From contig CM049318.1 in the NCBI GenBank assembly GCA_026874595.1, positions 41,208,456-41,272,455 of the forward strand: a DNA stretch of 64,000 nucleotides, written 5' to 3'. Source of the stretch: Sipunculus nudus. Its lineage: Eukaryota; Annelida; Sipuncula; Golfingiida; Sipunculidae. Positions 38,601-53,600 of the stretch are shown here, piece by piece. Below the pieces are notes generated by a model. The model made no database searches. It was given only the letters and a program-made list of their open reading frames with translations, and was not told the origin of the DNA. Made by a program: the position numbers and the translations under genes. How positions within the stretch are numbered: position 1 is the first letter of the stretch; the number at the start of each line of letters is the position of its first letter.

Positions 38601-41600
38601 ATGGACCAATACCTTCATTTCACTTTCAAGGGAATAATGCATTTAAGTTTATATATAACAATATGGCATCTACAAAATTATTCCTTGAATCCCTATTAAA
38701 ACGTTTTGCACATTGGAGTTTTCAGTACATGCTTAATTTTATTCACCAAAATAAAATAAAAGATTCAGTACATTTGATAAAAATAAAAACATCTTTTCAA
38801 ATAAAGTATACACACTGTTGGTTGAATGAGGGACAAACAATATCATTATGCTAATTACAATCTCAGCTATAATTAATTACTGGAATTAATAGTCAATTTC
38901 ACACCTGGTGAAGTTTTACTCTTCTGAAGTAAAGCATTACTTATCTGATGAACATCCACACTTTCATAGCAATACATCACTTTGTGGACACAATTAAATG
39001 TGCACTTTAATCATTGTAACCCTGGTGGTACAATACAAAATCTAAAATGTAGCATGTCCAAGAATAAAATAAAATACAGAAAATTATAACATTCATCTAG
39101 TTTATGCACCAGCTGGGAGGGGGGGGGGGGGGTGACTGCAGGGCAGAGGAGAAGCCTGCTAGTAGTGGCCAAGCTGGGCCAAGGCAAGCTGCCTGGGGTG
39201 GGTTACATAATGCAAGTGAAGGCTGTACTACTAGGTGGGCCAGATGTAAACAACACTTGACATGGTGTATGAAAACCTGAATAAAAGCTACTCTTTTCAA
39301 ACAATTTCTTTGAAATTTCAGATTTTAAAAGATAAAATCCTTATGTATATATGCTGTGAAAATAAAATCAACAGTACTTACAGGGAAAAAACGTGCCACT
39401 GCCAAATTTGGACAAAATTTAAGGTATTGATTTTTTATTTATGCTAATAACTTGAACAATTTGCAAAATTCAGATCTAATTTTGGGTAAACAATTGAATC
39501 TTGATTAAATAAAGTTATATTTCTGAAAAAAAGTCTCCAGCTTCAGCAATTCTCATGTTAAGTGAGCAAATATATTTCCTGATTTTTAAAAAATTGCATT
39601 ATATTTGAGCCTATAACTTCAAAATAATACCCAATACTGACCTAATTTTTGGTATGTGCACAGAAAATGTATGGAAGAATATGAATACTAAATCTGATCA
39701 AAAAAAGATCAGTGGTTTTGATATTAGGCAGCCTTGAAGTGTAACAATGGCTTTTTTATGGAAAATGGAGGATTTTCCTTGATATCTCGAAGGAACGAAG
39801 TTCAAATGACCCAATTTTTGGTATGGTAGGAGATTTTAGGGCCATCTAATGGTATGCAGAATTTTGGATTCGTAGGTCCAACAGTTTTAAAACGTGCCCT
39901 GTTAACGGACGGACGGCCGGACGGCCGACGGACAAAGGACCACGACTATAGCTCAGATGACTTATAGTCAGCTGAGCTAAAAATGATTACCAAAAACATG
40001 ATCATAGTAGGTTTTGCCTAGTCCTGAACTTGTTTAGTCCTGATAATAAGACTAAAAGCACACATGGCAGTCTGTTGTTTTAAACCTCAGGGGACCTAAA
40101 AGACCCAGAAGCAGCTTAAATATTATGGTACAGGAGGTAAATTTGCTCTCTGTACATTCCATAAATCTAACATAAGCCTTCATGAATATTCTACACATAC
40201 CATATTTGCATAAAAAACACAGAAAATAATACAAAATGCATCAAAGAGAAAACAAGTCTCACTTTCTGTTCTTGGTTACTTAATGTAAACTATACACACT
40301 TGTTTGTCCCTGCAGTTGACCTCTGCTCCAAAGTCTATAAGGAGCTGGACTACTTCTAGATGACCCATGTAAGCAGCCCAGTGAATGGCTCTTCTGTCCT
40401 TTTTGTCAAATGCATTGATGCTTGCCCCCTTCTCCAACAAGAGTTTTGCCATCTTGAAATATAAAATAAAACATATTTGTTGTTAATAAGTAATGCTCTG
40501 ATTAATAGCTTCTGTTGAAGAATGTGCTCTGCAAAGTTTATAAATGGTAAATTCTGAGATATTAAGTAAAACCTTGAAATTACAACCAAATGCTGACCAA
40601 AAGAGGTCACATTTTGAAGGTGGTCATCTAAGCAAGGCTTCACTAGCTAGGAACTAACAGCAGATCATATGTTCATATGTTTTTATTATAAGTGCTCTGT
40701 GACTGCAATTCAGCTGGTCATAACTCTTAGGAATTACTCTGCGAGATAACGTGTGACCTATTTTATAAAATAATGAAACCAATGATTCACTGTCCTCAGC
40801 TGAAGTTGACCTTGATGGTAAAAATCTAAAATAATATCAAATGGAGATAAAGTCTGAGAAGAAGGGGTAATATAGGCCATGGTTGTTTGATATGATTGAA
40901 GAAATATCTTGAAATTGTTGCAAATAATAATTTGTGATTTGACCATGTATTTCCTAATGTTGAAACTGAGGCATGTGAGCAGTTTATGAATATAAGATCT
41001 ATACTATTGCCATGATCACTGATTGTGAATATTTTTTCCTGCAGTTATCATCTAGAAACAAATTTCTGGACAGCTGGCTCCTGCGACCTTGACCTTAGAC
41101 CTTGTGACCCCAAATCAATAGAGATCTTTCCCTATTGGCAGGTGAGCTATACGTGCAAGACTGAAGGTTTGGGATGAAAAGTTTGGCTTAAAATTCATCC
41201 ACAGACTTTTTGAAGATGTGGTTCCTGTGACCTTGACCCTTGACCTAAACATTTTAGGGATCTTACTTTAGTGATGGGCCATATATAACTAAAGTTTGAA
41301 ATGAATACAACCATCCAAACTGGAGTTATCATACAGAAACAAATTTGTGGAGAGAATAATGGACAGACAGCAAGACAGATTGTCTAAATAGGCCTGTTAT
41401 GATATTTGGGCCTGTTATGATACACTGTATATGTCGCAATGCTATGTTCATAAAACAAAACTGGAGTGCATGCTTCTAAGCCAATATTTTTCCTTGTTCA
41501 TATACAATAACCAACTTCCGGTCACTAAATTTGACTTTCTCTGTGTTGATACATCCTTGTATTCTTCAGGAATTCTAAAATGCTCCTGAAACGGCCCCTT

Positions 41601-44600
41601 CTATTGGTTTAATCATTTGAATCAAATGGTTTCTGACCAATGGTGTTTTACCTTACATGCCTTCTTTGGTGATAAAGACTGTTAATAAAATAGTCTGATG
41701 TCCATTTCCATCAGATGATTAATTACTTCCTAATGTTACATCTAACAAAACATTTATTTGACTCAGTATTCCAATGCATTATGGGAGTCCTACAATGTTT
41801 ATTTTGATGATGGCTGTGGACTCCACTCACCTCATAATGGCCGTTGAAAGCTGCATGATGCAGACTGGTGCGTCCTGCTCTGTCAGAGACATTAACATTG
41901 GTGAGTAACGGGATGATGTACTCAGCACAGCGCACCGCGTTGTTAGCTGCTGCGATGTGAAGCGGGGTCTGCCAGTTCTTATCACGTGCATTCACATCTG
42001 CCTGGTGACGCAACAAAATCTCAACAGTGTCCTGTCAAAAACACAAAAAGCCTTATCAGTCAAGCTCATCCATCTTACTGAAGTATATTATATATATTTT
42101 ACAGATGCATTATCTTAATATTTAATACCAATTTAAATACTAACAATTCAATCATTACATGTGCAAAACTGTGCAAATATAATTCAGTATCTTTTTTTTA
42201 ATAGAAAGTGAGAGTGCTATGAACCAATTTAAATGTCACAAAATCATCAAATTTTTTCACCAAAGGAACTACAGTGGAACACCATTAATCTGAAAAGCTT
42301 GAGACATAAGGATTTTATTTGGATAAACCATCATTATGGTAAGCAATTTTGCATGAGACAAACAGGATTCACATTGAATGCCAACATAACCCTGTTTATC
42401 TGACGTCATCTGACAAACCAAAATAAATTAAGCTATCCCATTATAAACACTGGCAACAACATCTGTGTTATACAACATCTGTGTTAGGACCATAACACAA
42501 AGGTGTATAAACTTTTCATGTAGACTTAGCCAGCAGACTGAAAACACAAAGAATAATTTAAATGGGAAGGTTGATTGTGTTATAATACTTATGTCTTATC
42601 CATGAAATTAAACAATACCATTATTTTATCTTAGAATTATTTAGAATATTTGTATCAAATCATAGTGGTTCTGTTGACTAAGCAGTTTTATGGACTACAT
42701 GAAAGATACAGGAGCCTCTTATGATCACAAACATGTATTTGTAAAAGTTTCAGTATTCAACTAAGTGACTGTAATATTCCCACTGGGAATATACTGAATC
42801 CTGCAAGTTACAGATAATGAACATTAGCTGAATCATAATAATACAAATTTAATTTAACAACTAAAATAAAATGCGGTGAAAAATTTAAATTTTTCATTTT
42901 CAAATGAGCATACACTAAATTTGATAAGCAAGTTACAAGCTTATTAGGTATACACTGCATCTGCACTGTGTTATATATGAAACTTGTAGCACTGACAGAG
43001 TCAATATGGAAAAAAATAGTAATAAATTTAGCATATCCATTTTTTGCATGTATAATTTTTACCATATTCATTTATTTTAATTTACAAATTTAATAAATTA
43101 GCATTTTGAAAATCTGAATATTTAAGTTAATTCATAATTGTAAGTTGCATCACTATTTACCCTTATTTTGGCTCACATCAAGTCAAATTATGCATGCATA
43201 TATATTTTATTTTTCTTTTTAAATCACAAAATGTTTGAACTGAATTTAAAAATTTTTTAAAGACCATATCACTTTAAAAAAAAATGCCATGACAAGGCAT
43301 CTTCAAGATTATTCTTTGAATCAATATTTCAAAAAGTTTTGTACAATGGAGTTTCAGTACTTGCTTAATTTTATCAACTAAATAAAAGATTCAGTAAATT
43401 TTATTAAAAATTCCCTTTTCAAATCATATATACACACTGTGGGTTGGATGAGGGAGAAACAATATCATTAAGCTAACAAGACTAAGCTGTATTTACATGC
43501 AAATACAAAAAGCGCCCCATGGTCACATGACTTCAGGAAATCATATCAAGATACGCCAAAAACCACTTTCTGAGGATATTCAATCATTGTTGAAAATGCA
43601 AAAGTGCTAATAAATTTCACAAATATGGGTCAAGGTCAACCAAAAATTGATCAGGTTGTAGAATACATTAGTCAATGCCTTCCACTTAATTTGAACAAAA
43701 TCCAATATAACCCTTGGTGCTATCTTGCTAACAAACAAACAATGCCCAAAGTCTACTGCAACTTGACTTTTAGAGCATGTGTCAAGGTCATGAGCAAAAT
43801 CAATACTAATGCACAAACTGATGAATAATGCAGGGTTCGGTCAAGTTCTGATGAATAAAAAAGGAGCAAATAGAATATATAAGCATGCTGTCTGACCTAG
43901 TTTTTATGGCTAAATTACGTCAGTGACCTAATTTAAGAAATATAAGTAGAACTAGATGTGTTTGGACAATGGTCCTCAGAGGGTCCCGTGTTTCTTCTTG
44001 TGCTGGATTCGATTACATATGGGTGAAAAATAAAGTAAAATTTGAAAAATATGACCATCAGAAACAGGTTTAATATTCATATGCATGAGGGAAAAAATCA
44101 TACTGTATCAAATGATATTAAAGAAGAGATGTCTGAAATAATGTGTGCAATAGAATATCATAAAATGAAGTCTGTTAGCCATATTTGATTTTGAGCAAGT
44201 CTGTAATTCAATAGGTCTTGAGCCCTTATATGTAAAAACCATCCCTGTGAAATTGGGAAAGCTGCAGTAGGTTGTTGTTGAGTTAACACAAGCAAAAGAA
44301 AATGAGCAATCGGGCTGTCTCGGCCATATTGGAATTCCAACAGGTCTTTAATTCAATAGATCTGGAGCCCTCATAGGAAAAAATCATCCCTGTGAATTGG
44401 GGAAAGCTGCAGTATTATGTTGTGGTTATCTCGCGGGAAAGAAAATCAGGGATCAGGCTGAGGCAACCAATTCTGAAATTCAATAGGTCTGGAGCCCTCA
44501 TAGGTATCAATCATCCCCGTGAATTTGAGAAGGCTGCAGTATGTTGTTGTTGAGTTATTGCTTGCAAAAGAAAATCAGCGATTGGGCTGTGGCGGCCATA

Positions 44601-47600
44601 TTAGAATTCAGACATGTCTGTTATTCGATAGATCTGGAGCCCTCATAGGTACCAATCATCCCTGTGAATTTGGGAAAGCTGCAGTATGTTGTTGTAGAGT
44701 TTTTGCACGCAAAAGAAAATGTCACTGACAGAAGGACAGATGGACGAACAGAAGGACGGACTGACACGGTGATCACTATAGGGCACCGCTTGTCAAGCAG
44801 GGCCCTAATAAGTATCATGCAATATTGCTATACAAGAATATTTGACAGTATGCCCAAGATACACCTTAAACTGCTTTTTGATCATCTTTTTTAAAACCTC
44901 ATCTGTCTATCATGTGAAAATAAAAGCATATGTACATATAGGAGAAAACAATGTGCCATAGTCAAATTTGGGCAACATTTAAGGTAATGCTTTTACATTT
45001 ATCCTAGTTACTTACAAAATTATAAAATTTGGTTCTAATATTTTGTATACAATTAAAACTAAATTGAATATAGACATATGCTTGAAATCAGCTCTCTAAC
45101 TAAACAAATTATCATGTTAACAGAGTTAATATATTTCCTAATTTCTGACAAAGTGCATTATGTTTTGGCCCATAAGTTCAAGGAATTATGCAATATTGAC
45201 CTGAGTTCTGGCATGTACATAGGAAATATATGCAGGAATGGTTATATCAAATATGAAAAGATTAACAACAGTAGTTTTCATAGTGAGCAGTTTTGAAGTG
45301 TAACAATAGTTTTTTTTTACTGTAAAAGGGAGGTTTTTCCTTAATTTCTAATAGGAAAGATGTCACAGTTTTGGGTTTGGTAGGAGAACTTGGTGATGTC
45401 TAACTGTATGTTGAATTTGGATTTTTAGGTCCAAAAGTTTCAAAACGTGCCCTGTTAACGGACTGACCAAAGGACCATTGCTATAGCTCAGGTGACTTAT
45501 AGTCAGCTGAAATAAAAATTGCAAAATTCAGATCTAATTTTGGGTATCAATTGAATCTTGATTAAATAAATTTATATCCCTGAAAAAAAGTCTCTAGCTT
45601 CAACAATTCTCATGTTACGTGAGTAAATATCTTTACAAAGTACATTATGTTCAGGTACATTACTTAAAAAAATCACACAATACTGACCTAATGTCAGGTA
45701 TGTACATAGGAAATATATAGAGGAATATTTATAAAAAATATGATCAACAACAGATCAGTGGTTTTGATATTAGGCAGTCTTGAAGTGTAACAATAGGTTT
45801 TAAATGGAAAACTGATGGTTTTCAATAATATCTCATGAAGGAAAGAAGTTATTGTGACCCAATTTTAAAATGTATGCCGAATTTCCTATTGGTAGGTCTA
45901 ACAGTTTCAAAATGTGCCACTAAAACAGATGGACAGACTCTAAGACAGAAGGACAGCTGACGGACAAAGGACTATCGCTATAGCTCAGATGACTTATAGT
46001 CAGCTGAGCTAATGACAATATTCTTGACCTGCAGGACTTTCACAACTGGTTACTGGTTGATCTGATATTTCAGTAAAGCTGAATACATAACCTATTTAGT
46101 AACTTTTGTGTTCCATTTTATAATGACAAACTTACATCACTTTTAGCACAGCATGCTCTGTGGAGAGGGGTCAGCCACCGATTGTCTTTAGTGTTGACCC
46201 GAGCTCCACTCAAAATCAACAAGTCAGCAATTTCTGCTTCCCCACAATAAGCTGCTGCATGGAGAGGACTCCTCTTCTCAGCATCCTATGAAAAGTAAAA
46301 GTTATTAAACTGATAATACTACAGTATATATATGACAGAACAGGAATATGTTACATGAAATCCTGAGGGTTAATAAAATGTTTAATTTTTGTAAAGACTG
46401 TTAATAAACAAAATTTTACACTGATGATTACTCAATTACATATACTATTGTTGAAAAAAAGTCATTCCTGCTATTTCTCTGCTGTTGTCTTGATAGTTGT
46501 ATTGGGGGGGGGGGGGGGGGGGGGGTAATTGTCCAGGTGGTTATTGTCTGGATGGATAATTGTCAGGGTATGGGAGAAGGGTTAAGGTTAACTGTCAAAT
46601 TGCAGCCTAGTAAAAATAAAAAAAAAATAAAAACATTGGATACCAACTATTCTTAAGTAAATCAATGAATGAATAAATATATTTTTTTCCAATTTTACCT
46701 GGTAGTTAACATCTTCCTTCTTGTAAATGAGAACACGGACTTCATCTGCATCGCCATGGAAACAGGCTTGTACCAGAGGTGGCTGTGGTGAAAGAAAATT
46801 ATCATGAATGTATATATATGAAAATAAAAACACCAGTTACCAGTGGATATAAAAATTTGAAAATTATTTTAAAAAAAAGCTGCTGATAGTTATGAAATGA
46901 ATTTGGCAAAGAAGACATCATACGTGTGTATATGATGTGATGTATGTACGTCCATGTGATGTATTGGAAATCTGGAAATTTTAAGGTTAAAATTTTAAGA
47001 GTGACATAAATATCACAAAACAAAACAAGGGAGAGAGAATGATATAAAATGTTACTTTACCAAGATAACTCATTTATTTAAAAGCAAGAGTAACTGGTAA
47101 AGATATTAAGAATTAGTCATAATATAGTTTAATAATTATACCAGGCACTTTTGAAAATCCATTTTCCCCTCTAATATAAGTGTACATTCAGCAAATCTTT
47201 CACTTATATTATCTTTTTCCTATTTTTTTTCATATTTCATGCACAAGCATTTGTCAAATCAGCTAAAAATATCTGAATCCCAATGAGATAATAAAAAACA
47301 TACAGTAAAACCACTTTGTGTTGAGGTCATTAGGCAAAGTCCATGAAAAGATATAGTGAAACAGGTCAGACCATTATATTTTTTGACTGACTATACTGCA
47401 TATAAACTTTGTTTAGCCCAAGTAATTCACTAGAGTGACGGGAAGTATTGGTGTATAAATCAATGCACAAAGACAGATATGATTGCCAAAGGCTGTGACA
47501 AGAATAAAATATACATTCATTTGTCATAAGCTTTTACAGCAAACCAAACAAGTTTTTATATTTTTCTTATTTATTTTTATATGAATGATTTACAAATAAA

Positions 47601-50600
47601 TTGAAAAAATAATATTAATATTTTAGCAAGGAACACACCAGCCATAACAATTATTTTCTGTAACAGTAAAGGGTTGACAAAATAACAGATTTTAACTATT
47701 TTCTTCATAATCAGGCCTACATCACATTATTTTATCATATCAGTATCAATATTATGAGATTAGGATGGCTATCCCATGATTTTCCTGTTTGCAATATGCA
47801 TGTGAAATATCATCATGTTGTGATAACATAAGCTCTCTGTCAAACATACAGCTGTAAATACAATGCTGTACACTTCCTCAACCAGTATTAACTGGAGGGA
47901 CCCACAGATCTCAAAATTCTGTGTGGATAATAACAAGATATGTCACAAGTCACTTGGGTCTACAGGTAAAGGACAGGAGACAATGACTAAGTGTTACAGC
48001 TCAGAAGCATTCCATCAGCTGAATTTACCTCCTAGTATAACAGAAATCTATAAAATTCTTGCATACAGAAAAAAGGTTAAATTTTATATACTGTATTTAT
48101 CTGCAGGCTGTATTTTTGTGGTGTTCCTATATCTCTATATATCCTATCTAATATCTACAAGTTTAATCAAACACCTTTTAAGAATTTTTTTTTTCTAATT
48201 CTAATCAAATTTTGCTTGATGATTATGATACAAGTATGAAAGAATCATATAATACCAGTTACTGATATTGCCTAATACTTAAAGGTGAGCAAAATATGAG
48301 TTCTGAATGTTATCAACCAGTTTCAAAATGGTTATTAAACTTGCAAAAAAAAGTTTAAAATTTATTTAATTTCTGATTAACTAATGTAGCTAAAGCGATA
48401 CACTGAACTAAGTGAAAAACTTTAGATTAATAGATAGTCTAACTACATATTATCAACAGTTTAATTGTTAAAAGAGTTTGTGGTACCAAAACTACCAGTA
48501 ATACTTTTATAATATAATATCAGTAATTGATCATAATGTGTAATAGCAGTATAAGCCATTCATTAAGAAAAGCAAGCTTCACTAGCAAGACAGTTTGGTC
48601 CGCTTTTATGTCACCCCGTAACAAACATAATCTGCATTTATAGATTTGAGGTTTTGGAATACTGACAGGTCTGTAATTTTCTCTGTTCTGTATGCAAGAA
48701 TTTTATAAATTTCTGTTATACTAGGAGCCCTTGGAGCATGGTAAACAAGGGACCCATGGGTCACGGCGCTCAGCTGATCGTGATTGGACTATAAATGTTT
48801 CTCCACTGTGATACTATATCGAGTCGATAAAGCTTATGAATATCATGTACATGTTAGGCTATTATAAAGGAATGTAATGTAATATGTGAGTAAATGATAA
48901 ATGAAATTACCTGACTGATGGATTAATAGAGTCAAATAAAGTGGTTTATTTTTTATTTATTTAGGAGGGGTTGAAAATTGTGATATATTTGAGCAAATAT
49001 GAATGCAATGACAGCAGTAATAAGCAGTAGTAGAATGATGATAAGGCTATTTGTTGAAGGATCTAAAGTGTATGGTAGTCTGCAAGCGTTCAATTTGACA
49101 GATATGATGTTATGATTAACTATGCTGATGAAGTGATTTATGAATATGTGACTGTGTGACACAATATCTCTTTAGTCTTGACAAGGTACATTATTGTGAT
49201 GCCCACTATGTCTACATATTACACAATATTGACATAATTTCTGGCATGTACATAGGTACCTATGGACGAATAGTTATACAAAATATTAAAGTATGAATAT
49301 ATCTGATTCATCTTGTTCTTGCTTACTGAGGCTGACTTTGGGATGGGGTTCGGAGAAGGGAAAAGTGAGGGCAGCACGAAGGTGGATGTAGAAATATTCT
49401 ATTGTAATGTTTTTCATTTATATAAGAATATGAAAAGCTAAGAGGAAAGGGGCCCTCCTACATGGTTATAGTAAAGTTCTAAATATATGATTGCAAACTA
49501 ATACTCTGACAAGACTGTCATGAAGAAAAACAGTAAAAGTTTTGAGATACTGTGTTGCATACGAAAATTTATAGTTGGACAGGCAAGTGGACAGAATGGA
49601 CTAATACCTTTATTTCACTTTCAAGAGAATAATGCATTTAAGTTTAAATATAATCCTATTTTTTTAAGCAGATCCACTTTTTCCATTAAGAAGTTTTTAT
49701 CTGAATCATTTTTTTTATTTACAGGTTTATAAATTTTTAATTAAAAAACCTGAAAATAAAAGTTAAAATATTAGAATTGTTGCAAAAGTTGCAATCATTA
49801 TATATACATAGTAAAAAACATTGGGTCATATTATGCATACACATATATTTTATTATTTTTAAATCATAAATGTTTAAACTGATTTTAAAAGAAAATAATG
49901 CCACAACATGGCATCTACAAGAATATTCCTTGAATCACTATTAAAAAGTTTTGCACATTGGAGTTTTCAGGACATGCTTAATTTTATTCACCAAAATAAA
50001 ATTAAAGTAAATTTGATAAAATAAAACATCTTTTCAAATAAAGTATACACACTGTTGGTTGAATGAGGGACAAACAATATCATTGTGCTAATTACTATCC
50101 CAGTTTTAATTAATTACTGGAATTTATAGTCAATTTCACACCTGGTGAAGTTTTTACTCTTCTGAAGTAAGGAATTACTTATCTCATGAACATCCACACT
50201 TTCACAGCAATACACCACTTTGTGGACACAATTAAATGTACACTTTAATCATTGTAACCCTGGTGGTACAATACAAAATCTAAAATGCAGCATGTCCAAG
50301 AATAAAATAAAATACAGAAAAATTATAACATTCATCTAGTTTATGCACCAGCTGGGGGGGGGGATAAGTGCAGGGCAAAGGGAAGCCTGCTAGTAGTGGC
50401 CAAGCTGGGCCAAGGTAAGCTGCCTGGGGTGGGTTTCATAATGCAAGTGAAGGCTGTACTAATAGGTGGGCTAGATGTAAACAACACTTGACATGGTGTA
50501 TGAAAACATGAATAAAAGCTATTCATTCAAATCAATTTCTTTTGAATGTTCAGATTTTAAAAGATTAAATCCTTATGCATATATGCTAGGAAAATTAAAT

Positions 50601-53600
50601 CAACAGTGCCAAAGTTGGACAAAATTTAAGGTATTGATTTTTTATTTATGCTAATAACTTGAAAAATTTGCAAAATTTTGGGTAAACAATTGAATCTTGA
50701 TTAAATAAAGTTAAATTCCTGAAAAAAAAGTCTCTAGGTTCAGCAATTCTCATGTTAGGTGAGTAAATATATTTCCTGATTTTTTTAAAAATTGCATTAT
50801 GTTTTGGCCCATAACTTCAAAATAATACCCAATACTGACCTAATTTTTGGTATGTTAATAGAAAATGTATAAAAGAATGTGATTACTAAATACGATCAAA
50901 AACAGATCAGTGGTTTTGATATTAGGCAGCCTTGAAGTGTAACAATGGCTTTTTTTTATGGAAAACAGAGTTTTTTTCCTTAATATCTCGAAGGAACAAA
51001 GTCCTAATGACCCAATTTTCGGTATGGTAGGAGATTTTGGGGACATCTAAAATTATGTCAACAGCCTGGGGAGCATAGAGATGTGCACTGAATGACCTAC
51101 AGTCATCAAAGTGGACTGCCTGACAATGTAAGGGAATACAACAAGAGCCTCCAAAAAAATTCAATAACTAGCCTAATTTTGCAGCTTTTATTTTCAAATT
51201 TCAGATTTTTACAGATTAAATCCTTATGTATACATGGTGTGAAAATTAAATCCACAGAACTTACAGGAAAAAAACGTGCCATGGCCAAAGTTGGGCAAAA
51301 TTTAAGGTACCAATTTTATATTTTTGCCAATATTTAAAAAAATTTAACAAATTTTGACCTAATTTTTGGTATACAATTAAATTTTTATTAATTTAAGTTG
51401 TATTACTGAAAAAAAAGTCCCTACCTTTAACACTTTTGGTCTTAAGTGACCAAATATCTTCCTGATTTTTTTACAAAGTCCATTATGTTTGGGCCCATAA
51501 CTTTTTTAAATTATATAATACTGACTTAATATCTGGCATGTACATAGGAACTATATAGAGGAATATTTATGGTAAATATGAAGAAAACCAGATGAGTGGT
51601 TTTGATATTAGGCAGTCCTGAAAAGTGAAAATAGATTTCTAATAAAAAATTGAGGTTTTTCCTTAATATCTCAAAGGAACAGAGTCCTATTGACCCAATT
51701 TTTGGCATGGTAGGAGATTATGGGGACAACTAACTGTATGCCGAAATTCAGATTCATAGGTCCAACGGGTGTCGAAACGTGCCAGTCTTACGGACGGACA
51801 ATCGACCATGACTATAGCTCAGATGACTTATAGTCAGCTGAGCTAAAAATGAATTAACAGTGAAGACCTGTTCCATCTAAACCGTTCCATCTTGAGTAGT
51901 ATTAGAAATTAATTCTTCTTATTAGTAAGGTACAAATGTCAGCCAATTACTATTATATGTTTTATCTGAACAGTACATCCTGATAATTTAAAGATATTTA
52001 AGGGACTAGTTTTCTTCTGATCCACTGACACCTGTTCTGTCTCAGTGTCTCTCAGCAGGTTCCATTTCTGATCCCTGTGACCTGGAACAGGTTTTACTCA
52101 TGACTACTGTTTGCCATAGTTCAGGTACTCCAACACAACTAGCTGACAAGGGCAGATGCTGGGATGCCAGTAGATCTGTATTGAAGCAATTAAGGTCAGA
52201 GTTATTCTTCATGCTGTACTCCCTCTGGGCTTCCATAAAAACTCCCATGTGTTACGTATATATGTGATCTCCACATGTGCTGCTCTGGCTGTCAAACTCA
52301 GTAACTAGCAGTAACTTCAGGGAAGTGGAACCTGGTATATTCACAACAGTGGCATGTATAATCATCAAGGATACAGGATCAGATGTGAGTGAGGTACCAG
52401 CAATCAGACAATGTTCTTTTGCAAAGGCTATTATTTTGCAGTCAGCAGGGCTTGTGTGTTTTTCCAGGCAATATCTAGACATAGAGACAGTTTGTTCCAA
52501 AAGTCCTGAAGTCTCATAAATCTAGCAGATGGTCCAACTTGTCTGTGTATAAACCACTTATTATGAGAAGGTGCTCCTTTTACTACTCTCTGGACTGGTA
52601 TTTTTCTGTATTTTTACCCCTATCTGTCTAGGAAGCCTATTTACCTATACCTATAGGTAGTGGTAGGAGTCGGTTCCTTTTTCATAATCGATCATCGGTT
52701 TCAACAAACTGATCGATGATCGATTATTAATCGGTTCAGATGAATATAAAAAAAATATGCAATTATCTGTTAAACTGTACTTCTTAACCCAGCCCGCATG
52801 TCTTAGTAATAATACCTTAAGAAACAAAGTTTTTTTTTTTTATAATTTCCTATTATTACTAAGAAATGCTTTTTCAAAGTTTCATTTTAATTAATCATAA
52901 TAATCAAGAATTGGACCACACTTCAGGATATCTACTTGCTGGCCCTCATGAATACTCCCGCTTATTATTTTTAAATTCGCCACCAGCAAGGAGCTTCATT
53001 TTACAACAATTATCACGACTGCCAACATGCATACATGATTATGATGTAATTGATAGTTGCCTTTGGTAATCGAGCGCTTGAAAGTTGCAGCAAAGCGACT
53101 GACTTTGATGATCGGCCCACCACTACCTATAGGACTAGAAATTTCAGACTTTCATAAGTCATAGAGCATAAATAACAGCCACATGGATTGCAGAGACAGT
53201 GTTTTGCATATTGAGCAATGACTGCATTGACCTAGCTCCTTGACAATACATGTATGTCATCCACACTATACCTTTCTGTTGCAGTGGCCTTATTATGTTC
53301 AGTTACTCATACTCATGTGGGTGACCCAGTTAATTTAATCTTCTGGCTTTTATCTATAAACATCTACAATTTCAAAGTTCTAAGCCTGTTGATTTGATTT
53401 TGAGTTATATTGCTGTAAATGTTGTTCAGTAGGAGCAGGGTTGTAAACTTTATATATTTTACATGGATTGTACAACTAGTTATATAATAACTAATACGAG
53501 GCACTCTCCATGGCACGGATGTAGGCGCTCGGTAGTCGGTAAGGGTGGAGGAAACCGGAGGACTCGGAGAAAACCACCGACCTTGGACGGGCCACTACAA

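Larger units (their letters stand above)
34925..40299 (-). other. Intron 5
   Basis: Contains a D element (35708-37165) and B elements (37769-39985). Near 35651 is CAGTAGAACCTC, like a Tigger/pogo terminal repeat, with D inserted about 60 bp inside. 34925-35640 shows nothing recognisable. Confidence 0.85.
42032..46135 (-). other. Intron 3
   Basis: Holds a B-type element (about 43140-46020) split by a C element (43952-44805). A pogo-like terminal start (TACAGTGGAACACC) lies near 42270. The rest (42032-43140) is AT-rich with nothing recognisable. Confidence 0.85.
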
